A DNA stretch of 7,357 bases from Gemmatimonadota bacterium. Its GTDB lineage: Bacteria > Gemmatimonadota > Gemmatimonadetes > Gemmatimonadales > GWC2-71-9. The notes beneath the pieces are model-generated. The model saw nothing but the letters and a program-made list of their open reading frames with translations, made no database searches and was not told the DNA's origin. The position numbers were made by a program, and so were the translations under genes. The stretch is taken from NCBI GenBank assembly GCA_003220905.1, contig QHTS01000310.1, positions 1-7,357 on the forward strand. Direction: 5' to 3'. Below, piece by piece: positions 4,774-7,357 of this stretch (its first letter is position 1; each line of letters begins with the position of its first letter).

Positions 4774-5589
4774 ATGGCTACGATGACGGAACCCAAGGCC
4801 GAGACGAAGCGGCTGGTCCACTATATGGTCGAAGGCGGCGTTGCGATCGTCGAGCTGGACGACGCGCCCGCCAATACGTACACCTACGAGATGATGCGTC
4901 AGCTCGACGAGGCGATCCTCCAGGCGCGCTTCGACGAGGGCGTCTACGTGGTGGTGCTGCGCGGTCACGGCGACAAGTTCTTCTCGGCCGGCGCGAACAT
5001 CGGCATGCTCAACAGCGTGACCCCGCGCTTCAAGTTCTTCTTTTGCCTGCACGCCAACGAGACCCTCAACCGCTTGGAGCAGACGCCGAAGCTCACGATC
5101 GCCGCGCTGAACGGGCACACCGTGGGCGGGGGGCTCGAGATCGCGATGGCGTGCGACATCCGGCTCGCCAAGGAGAACGCCGGCAAGATCGGCCTCCCCG
5201 AGGTGAACCTTGGCGTGCTTCCCGGCACCGGCGGGACCCAGCGGTTGGCGCGGCTGGTCGGCAAGGCGCGGGCGATCGAGCTGATGGCGAAGGGCGAGCT
5301 GTTCTCATTCGATCGCGCCAAGGAGCTCGGCATCCTGAATGAGATCTTCCCCGCCAAGGAGTTTTGGGAGCAGGTGATGCTCTACGCCAAGCAGTTCTGC
5401 CCCCCGCACAAGGCCTCCAAAGCGGTGGGCCTGATCAAGCGGTCCGTGCAGACGGGCGCCGAGATCCCCTTCGAGTCGGCCCTCGCCCTCGAGCGCGAAT
5501 TGCAGCAGCAGCTGTTCCAGAGCGAGGACGCGAAGGAGGGCATCGCCGCCAACGTCGAGAAACGAGTCGCGGAGTTTAAGGGCCGGTGA
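4774..5589 (+). CDS. Enoyl-CoA hydratase/isomerase (crotonase family)
   Basis: This 271-residue crotonase-fold enzyme is predicted to add water to trans-2-enoyl-CoA, giving 3-hydroxyacyl-CoA. The oxyanion-hole segment is FFSAGANIGML (69-79), and the second one is NGHTVGGGLEIAMACDIRLA (113-132). Both catalytic glutamates of true hydratases are present, E122 in GGGLEIA and E143 in LPEVN, with GVLPGTGGTQRL following. This favours hydratase over the PaaG-type isomerases that lack one acid, though acyl chain preference cannot be read. The start at 4774 is served by GGAGG at 4759-4763 inside the end of the TetR gene, at a somewhat long 10-base spacing. The stop overlaps the aldehyde dehydrogenase start (GTGA), so the two are translationally coupled. 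In a phenylacetate context it could act as PaaF; fatty-acid oxidation is the alternative. Confidence 0.93.
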   Translation: MATMTEPKAETKRLVHYMVEGGVAIVELDDAPANTYTYEMMRQLDEAILQARFDEGVYVVVLRGHGDKFFSAGANIGMLNSVTPRFKFFFCLHANETLNRLEQTPKLTIAALNGHTVGGGLEIAMACDIRLAKENAGKIGLPEVNLGVLPGTGGTQRLARLVGKARAIELMAKGELFSFDRAKELGILNEIFPAKEFWEQVMLYAKQFCPPHKASKAVGLIKRSVQTGAEIPFESALALERELQQQLFQSEDAKEGIAANVEKRVAEFKGR

Positions 5590-7013
5590 AGACCGACCTG
5601 TTGATCGGGAACGAATGGCGTGGCACCGCCAAGCGCTACTGTCTCACCAATCCTGCCACCGAGGAGCGGCTCGCCGAGGTGGCCGAGGCGGGCGAGGCGG
5701 AGGTCGACGCCGCCGTGCAGGCGGCGCGCGCCTGCCTCGACTCGAAGGCGTGGCGCGAGCTGCCGCCACGCAAGCGCGGCCAGCTGCTGTATCGCATCGC
5801 CGAGCTCTTGGAGCAGCGCTCCCCGGAGATCGCCGAAGTCGAGACGAAGAACAACGGCAAGCCCCTGTTCGAGTCGAAGATCGACGTCGCGATGGCCGTC
5901 GAAACCTTCCGCTACTACGCCGGCTGGGCCGACAAGCTCACGGGGGACACCCTACCCGTGAGCGGCAGCTTCTTCACCTACACGTTGCGCGAGCCGGTGG
6001 GCGTCGTGGGCGCGATCGTGCCGTGGAACTTCCCGCTGAACCTCGCCTCGTGGAAGGTGGCCCCCGCGCTCGCGGCCGGATGCACGGTCGTGCTCAAGCC
6101 GGCGCACGAGACGCCGCTGACCGCCCTGCTGCTCGGGGACATCGCGGTCGCGGCAGGCCTGCCGCCGGGCGCGCTCAACGTAGTGCCGGGGCCCGGCGCG
6201 ACCGCCGGCGCCGCGCTGGTGCGCCATCCGCTCGTGGACAAAATCGCCTTCACGGGCTCGACCGAAGTCGGTCAGTGGATCATGCGCGAGGCGGCGGCGA
6301 CTGTGAAGCGCGTCACGCTGGAGCTGGGTGGCAAGAGTCCGAACATGATATTCGCCGACGCCGACCTCCCGGCGGCCGTGCGCGGCGCGCAGAACGGGAT
6401 CTTCTATGGAAAGGGCGAAGTCTGCGCGGCGGGATCGCGGCTCCTCGTGGAGCAGGCGGTGCACGATCAGGTCGTCGAGCAGCTCGCGGACCGGGCCAAG
6501 AAGCTCACGCCCGGCGATCCGTTCGATAAGAACACCCGCCTGGGTACGATCGTGTCGAAGCGTCAGCAGGAGACGATCCTTTCCTACATCGCGGCGGGAG
6601 AGAAAGAGGGCGCCCGCCTGGTGGCGGGCGGCAAACCGGCGAAGGTGAACGGGAAGGGCTACTACGTCGAGGCCACCGTCTTCGACGGCGCGAAGCCCGG
6701 CATGAAGATCGTGGATGAAGAGATCTTCGGCCCGGTGCTCTCGGTGCTGACATTCGCGGACGAGGCCGAGGGCATCCAGCTCGCCAACCGCTCGATGTAC
6801 GGCCTCGCCGCCGGGATCTGGACGAAGGACGTCCAGAAGGCGCACCGCGTGGCCCGCGCCATCAAGGCGGGGACGGTCTGGGTGAATACGTACAACTTCT
6901 ATGATCCGGCGGCCCCGTTTGGGGGCTACAAGTTCTCGGGCTTCGGGCGAGACCTGGGACGCGAGGCGCTGGACAACTATACGGAGCTCAAGACGGTGTG
7001 GGTTGGATTATGA
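5586..7013 (+). CDS. NAD(P)-dependent aldehyde dehydrogenase
   Basis: This 475-residue full-length ALDH-superfamily enzyme oxidises an aldehyde to the acid. Key residues are present: PWNFP with N148 (oxyanion), K171 in VLKPAHETP (cofactor binding), FTGSTEVG (222-229, Rossmann loop), E246 in LELGGK (general base), C280 in GEVCAAGSR (nucleophile) and E379 in EEIFGPV. The loop before the Cys reads YGKGEVC where many ALDHs have FNQGQxC, a mild departure. There is no C-terminal hydratase domain, so it is not a PaaZ fusion. GTG at 5586 overlaps the hydratase stop by 4 bp. In this operon, possible substrates are the semialdehyde-CoA made after ring opening in phenylacetate degradation, or phenylacetaldehyde feeding the pathway. 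The sequence alone does not choose between them. Confidence 0.94.
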   Translation: MKTDLLIGNEWRGTAKRYCLTNPATEERLAEVAEAGEAEVDAAVQAARACLDSKAWRELPPRKRGQLLYRIAELLEQRSPEIAEVETKNNGKPLFESKIDVAMAVETFRYYAGWADKLTGDTLPVSGSFFTYTLREPVGVVGAIVPWNFPLNLASWKVAPALAAGCTVVLKPAHETPLTALLLGDIAVAAGLPPGALNVVPGPGATAGAALVRHPLVDKIAFTGSTEVGQWIMREAAATVKRVTLELGGKSPNMIFADADLPAAVRGAQNGIFYGKGEVCAAGSRLLVEQAVHDQVVEQLADRAKKLTPGDPFDKNTRLGTIVSKRQQETILSYIAAGEKEGARLVAGGKPAKVNGKGYYVEATVFDGAKPGMKIVDEEIFGPVLSVLTFADEAEGIQLANRSMYGLAAGIWTKDVQKAHRVARAIKAGTVWVNTYNFYDPAAPFGGYKFSGFGRDLGREALDNYTELKTVWVGL

Positions 7014-7063
7014 ATGCGGAGTGCGGAATGCGGAATGCGGAATTGAAGGGCCGCGTTCGGTGA
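7010..7063 (+). CDS. Possible 17-codon coupled micro-ORF
   Basis: ATG at 7010 overlaps the ALDH stop (ATGA), and the TGA at 7061-7063 overlaps the thiolase GTG (GTGA). The peptide would be MNAECGMRNAELKGRVR. It is largely encoded by a heptamer repeat and has no known homology. It more likely serves to carry ribosomes from one gene to the next than to make a functional peptide. It could equally be chance, as both overlaps are short. Confidence 0.3.
   Translation: MNAECGMRNAELKGRVR
7015..7042 (+). repeat. Heptamer tandem repeat (TGCGGAA)x4
   Basis: Four contiguous 7-bp units lie at 7015-7021 (TGCGGAG), 7022-7028, 7029-7035 and 7036-7042 (all TGCGGAA). They fill most of the 46-bp gap between the ALDH and thiolase genes. 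A 7-bp unit shifts reading frame with every gain or loss, so copy number would change the phase of the micro-ORF. Confidence 0.9.
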
Positions 7064-7357
7064 ACGAGGCTTACATCTGTGCGGCGCTACGTACTCCCGT
7101 TGGAAAACACGGCGGGGCGCTGGCGGGGGTGCGCGCTGATGACTTGGCCGCCGTCCCGATCAAGGCGGTCGTGGAGGGCAGCGGGATCGATCCGCTCGCG
7201 ATCGACGACGTGATCCTCGGCTGCACCAATCAAGCGGGAGAGGACAACCGCAACGTGGCCCGGATGGCGCTGCTCCTCGCGGGTCTTCCGGTAGAGGTCC
7301 CCGGCCAGACGGTGAACCGGTTGTGCGGCTCGGGCCTCCAGGCGGCGGCGAGTGCGG
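7060..7357 (+). CDS. Thiolase, 3-oxoadipyl-CoA thiolase-like (5' part)
   Basis: The first 99 residues of a thiolase are present and the gene runs off the right edge. The enzyme cleaves 3-oxoacyl-CoA with CoA, releasing acetyl-CoA (or succinyl-CoA in the adipyl branch). Visible signatures are LRTPVGKHGGALAGVRADDLAA (10-31), DDVILGCTNQAGEDNRNVARMALLLAGLP (49-77) and NRLCGSGLQA (86-95), where C89 is the acyl-accepting nucleophile. The stretch NQAGEDNRNVARMA is characteristic of PaaJ/PcaF-type enzymes rather than generic acetyl-CoA acetyltransferases, but I cannot separate PaaJ from PcaF on 99 residues. The start is taken at GTG 7060. AAGG at 7046-7049 is a weak ribosome site ten bases upstream, and initiation may depend on coupling to the preceding frame. 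Confidence 0.92.
   Translation, partial: MNEAYICAALRTPVGKHGGALAGVRADDLAAVPIKAVVEGSGIDPLAIDDVILGCTNQAGEDNRNVARMALLLAGLPVEVPGQTVNRLCGSGLQAAASA

Noticed and set aside
5952..6845. 297-residue minus-strand frame opposite the aldehyde dehydrogenase
   Set aside because: It is the complement of a fully conserved ALDH gene and is His/Arg-rich with no family signature.

Overview
The window is GC-rich chromosomal DNA from a soil- or sediment-type bacterium. GC content, gene style and the ECF sigma / anti-sigma / Spy-like trio fit Gemmatimonadota best, but no marker gene here proves this. No insertion sequence, integrase, CRISPR array or phage gene was seen.

Layout. (1) 1-586, minus strand: a small membrane-anchored coiled-coil protein followed 6 bp later by tRNA-Leu(CAA), with a possible terminator hairpin at 61-84. 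(2) 795-1247, plus strand: an orphan protein with a C-terminal zinc ribbon. (3) 1528-2376, plus strand: a predicted exported lipoprotein made of two tandem copies of a ~100-residue module. (4) 2375-2447: a long hairpin filling the gap between convergent genes. (5) 3977-2449, minus strand: a tightly coupled three-gene unit encoding an ECF sigma factor, a one-TM anti-sigma-like protein and a Spy/CpxP-like periplasmic protein. (6) 4017-4113: a 10-bp-phased AGGTT/AACCT inverted array between divergent genes. (7) 4168-7357, plus strand: an acyl-CoA catabolic operon encoding a TetR regulator, a crotonase-type enoyl-CoA hydratase, an NAD(P)-dependent aldehyde dehydrogenase and a thiolase cut by the window end.

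How the genes work together. The minus-strand trio looks like an envelope-stress circuit in which a membrane protein holds the sigma factor and a periplasmic Spy-like protein is target or sensor, comparable in layout to CnrH/CnrY/CnrX. The plus-strand operon looks like CoA-thioester catabolism. The thiolase N-terminus resembles 3-oxoadipyl-CoA thiolases (PaaJ/PcaF). The 20-bp palindrome before the TetR gene matches, as I recall it, the operator consensus of the phenylacetyl-CoA-responsive TetR regulator PaaR. Phenylacetate (or related aromatic) degradation is therefore the leading hypothesis, and the genes beyond the right edge should decide it.

Most notable signals: the TetR operator, the phased inverted array, a 17-codon micro-ORF built on heptamer repeats and coupled at both ends (7010-7063), the duplicated lipoprotein module, and the repeated LSxxxLRxLL motif in the anti-sigma tail.
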